Assembly (NCBI GenBank): GCA_900549495.1
Contig: UROL01000068.1
Span: forward strand, 1-9,514
Direction: 5' to 3'
DNA from: an uncultured Eubacteriales bacterium
Lineage (GTDB): Bacteria; Bacillota; Clostridia; Oscillospirales; Oscillospiraceae
DNA: 9,514 nt
Positions 8,636-9,514 of the stretch are shown one piece after another. A program made the position numbers and the translations under genes. The notes under the pieces were generated by a model. It did no database searches. It saw only the letters and a list, made by a program, of their open reading frames with translations, and was not told where the DNA came from. Within the stretch, counting starts at the first letter, position 1. The number at the start of each line of letters is the position of its first letter.

Positions 8636-9154
8636 ATGACAGAGGAAAACCGCCGGGAGCTGGCCCGGTATGCCGCATCCTTCCGGCTGCCCCGGTATCA
8701 GGAGCTGCCGGATATCGGCCTGCGGCTGGAGCAGGTGACCCGGTATGTGGCCCGCTACGCCCCCGGCCCCCTCACCGGCTCCATGGTGAGCAACTATGTC
8801 AAGCAGCGGCTGATTCCCGGCCCCAGCAGGAAGTCCTACTCCCAGGAGTCCATCGCCTATCTTCTGATTCTCTCCTACATCAAAACCGTTATGAGCCTGG
8901 AGGACATCCGCCTGATGGAGGAGGTGCAGCTGCGCAGCTACGACATTGCCGTGGCCTACGACTATTTCTGCGACGAGCTGGAAAACCTGCTGCAATACGT
9001 CTGCGGCCTCAAGCCCTCCCCCAGCGAAATCGGCGTCACCCAGTCCGAGGCCAAGGAGCTCCTGCGGGCCGCCCTGCTGTCCATCACCTATAAGCTCTAC
9101 ATGGAGCAGCACCTGAAATTCTTCCGGCCCACCCAATCCCCCGATGAACGGTAA
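8636..9154 (+). CDS. DUF1836 domain protein, putative DNA-binding regulator
   Basis: The 172-residue protein matches the Firmicutes family DUF1836, whose function has not been firmly established. Residues 18-45 hold the family segment LPRYQELPDIGLRLEQVTRYV. Residues 46-80 (LTGSMVSNYVKQRLIP, then KSYSQESIAYLLILS) resemble a MerR-type winged helix-turn-helix, which suggests DNA binding. The rest is mainly helical (about 85-165), with acidic and leucine-rich stretches that could dimerise. No membrane segment or signal is seen. The ATG has AGGAGGG seven bases upstream. It is divergent from degV with a shared symmetric promoter region, so it may regulate itself and degV. Its last four residues, PDER, and its TAA stop lie within a copy of the repeat found downstream, so the C-terminus may have been altered by repeat insertion. 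Confidence 0.85.
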   Translation: MTEENRRELARYAASFRLPRYQELPDIGLRLEQVTRYVARYAPGPLTGSMVSNYVKQRLIPGPSRKSYSQESIAYLLILSYIKTVMSLEDIRLMEEVQLRSYDIAVAYDYFCDELENLLQYVCGLKPSPSEIGVTQSEAKELLRAALLSITYKLYMEQHLKFFRPTQSPDER

Positions 9155-9228
9155 AAGGGAAAAATTCCTGAGCTTCCGTAGGGGCGACGAAAGTCGCCCG
9201 CACCCTTCCGGTTTCCGGGCGGTACGAT
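9142..9228. repeat. 83 bp palindromic repeat unit, copy 1
   Basis: This unit begins with GATGAACGGTAAAAG, runs through a T/A-rich stretch and then a hairpin: GGGCGAC (9182-9188), loop GAAA, GTCGCCC (9193-9199). A second copy begins 159 bp further on. The unit overlaps the end of the DUF1836 coding region. Confidence 0.7.
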
Positions 9229-9304
9229 GAATGGTGCAGCCATTCCCGGCTCCCTCTCTGAGGGAGCTGCTGAGCGCAGCGAAGCTGAGGGAGTGTCCTT
9301 CGTT
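9229..9304. repeat. 76 bp palindromic repeat unit (CTCCCTC/GAGGGAG type)
   Basis: This unit starts with a small hairpin, GAATGG-TGCAG-CCATTC (9229-9245). It continues with GCTCCCTC-TCT-GAGGGAGC (9249-9267, roughly) and then GCTG-CTGAGCG-CAGC, with another GAGGGAG near 9287-9293 that can compete for the same CTCCCTC strand. Such CTCCCTC palindromes are dispersed between genes in many gut Clostridia; that comparison is from general knowledge and was not searched here. Confidence 0.65.
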
Positions 9305-9387
9305 GAATGGTAAAAGCCAAAATCCTTTGAGTTTCGTAGGGGCGATGAAAATCGCCCGCAACCTGAGATTTCAGCAAGTACCCCGAT
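9305..9387. repeat. 83 bp palindromic repeat unit, copy 2
   Basis: This copy aligns with 9146-9228 over its first 60 bases with a one-base gap. Its hairpin is GGGCGAT (9340-9346), loop GAAA, ATCGCCC (9351-9357). It keeps the pairing although the pair next to the loop has changed from C-G to T-A. A third start of the unit, CCCCGATGAATGGTAAAA, follows at 9381-9398 but is not continued by the hairpin. Confidence 0.7.
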
Positions 9388-9420
9388 GAATGGTAAAATA
9401 TAACCCCCACGCAGAACCCG

Positions 9421-9465
9421 CAAAAATCACCCGCCCGCTGACGAAATATCCAGCGGGCGGGTGAT
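9421..9465 (-). terminator. terminator of an unseen minus-strand gene to the right
   Basis: ATCACCCGCCCGCTG (9426-9440) and CAGCGGGCGGGTGAT (9451-9465) form a perfect 15 bp stem with a 10 nt loop. On the minus strand it is followed by TTTTTG; on the plus strand no T tract follows. It should end transcription that enters from beyond 9514. Confidence 0.7.
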
Positions 9466-9485
9466 TGATGTTATGGGGGATGTTG

Positions 9486-9514
9486 TCCCGGCTCCCTCTC
9501 TGAGGGAGCCGGGA
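9486..9514. repeat. perfect palindrome, second CTCCCTC repeat copy
   Basis: A 13 bp stem, TCCCGGCTCCCTC (9486-9498) with GAGGGAGCCGGGA (9502-9514), has a 3 nt loop. The 23 bases at 9487-9509 are identical to 9245-9267. The copy may continue beyond the window edge. Confidence 0.75.

Larger units (their letters stand above)
9155..9514. other. 360 bp intergenic region without a gene
   Basis: No convincing coding region was seen on either strand. The minus-strand open frames here lack ribosome sites and any recognisable protein. The stretch is filled by the palindromic repeat units at 9142-9387, an AT-rich linker (about 9388-9420), the left-pointing terminator at 9421-9465 and the palindrome at 9486-9514. 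No separate terminator for the DUF1836 gene was found, so the repeat hairpins may serve as its transcript end. Confidence 0.7.

Noticed and set aside
8498..9361. Upstream extension of degV to 563 codons
   Set aside because: The extension crosses the degV promoter and runs antisense through the DUF1836 gene and repeats. DegV family similarity begins at the ATG at 8497, which has a strong ribosome site.
9142..9514. CRISPR array
   Set aside because: The repeats are few, imperfect, of two alternating kinds and not separated by unique spacers of uniform length, and no cas gene is present.

Overview
The window looks like chromosomal DNA from a high-GC Gram-positive anaerobe, probably a gut Clostridia of the Oscillospiraceae type. 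The grounds are strong GGAGG ribosome sites, sigma-A promoters with 16-17 bp spacers, a CIRCE operator in front of groES-groEL, DegV and DUF1836 proteins (Firmicutes families), and short palindromic repeats of a kind common between genes in this group. The genus is an inference. There is no phage, CRISPR, tRNA, rRNA or transposase gene.

Layout, left to right. (1) 1-969, minus: the first 323 residues of an intracellular GH51 alpha-L-arabinofuranosidase that runs off the left edge. (2) 970-1164: a divergent control region in which the arabinofuranosidase promoter and the promoter of the next operon overlap face to face. (3) 1165-3456, plus: a compact three-gene ABC importer operon (binding protein, permease, ATPase) of the nitrate/taurine/sulfonate/thiamine-precursor type, with overlapping genes and unknown substrate. 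(4) 3461-3491: one hairpin shared as terminator by the ABC operon and the convergent HAD gene. (5) 3497-4180, minus: a HAD phosphatase/phosphomutase. (6) 4287-5378, minus: a seven-helix membrane diguanylate cyclase with its own consensus promoter. (7) 5530-7451, minus: groES-groEL, with terminator, promoter and CIRCE. (8) 7670-8497, minus: a DegV fatty-acid-binding protein. (9) 8636-9154, plus: a DUF1836 putative regulator, divergent from degV, with the two -35 boxes embedded in one inverted repeat. (10) 9155-9514: no gene; a mosaic of short palindromic repeats plus a terminator pointing left, which implies an unseen minus-strand gene beyond the right edge.

How the genes work together: most units are independent housekeeping or accessory transcription units. 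Two links can be read from the sequence. The arabinofuranosidase and the ABC importer share an intergenic region in which both promoters cannot be occupied at once. degV and the DUF1836 gene share a symmetric promoter region that could also be an operator. No complete new system was recognised. The least explained parts are the symmetric degV/DUF1836 promoter and the repeat mosaic at the right end, where two copies of a hairpin differ by a compensatory base-pair change and a repeat supplies the last codons and stop of the DUF1836 gene.
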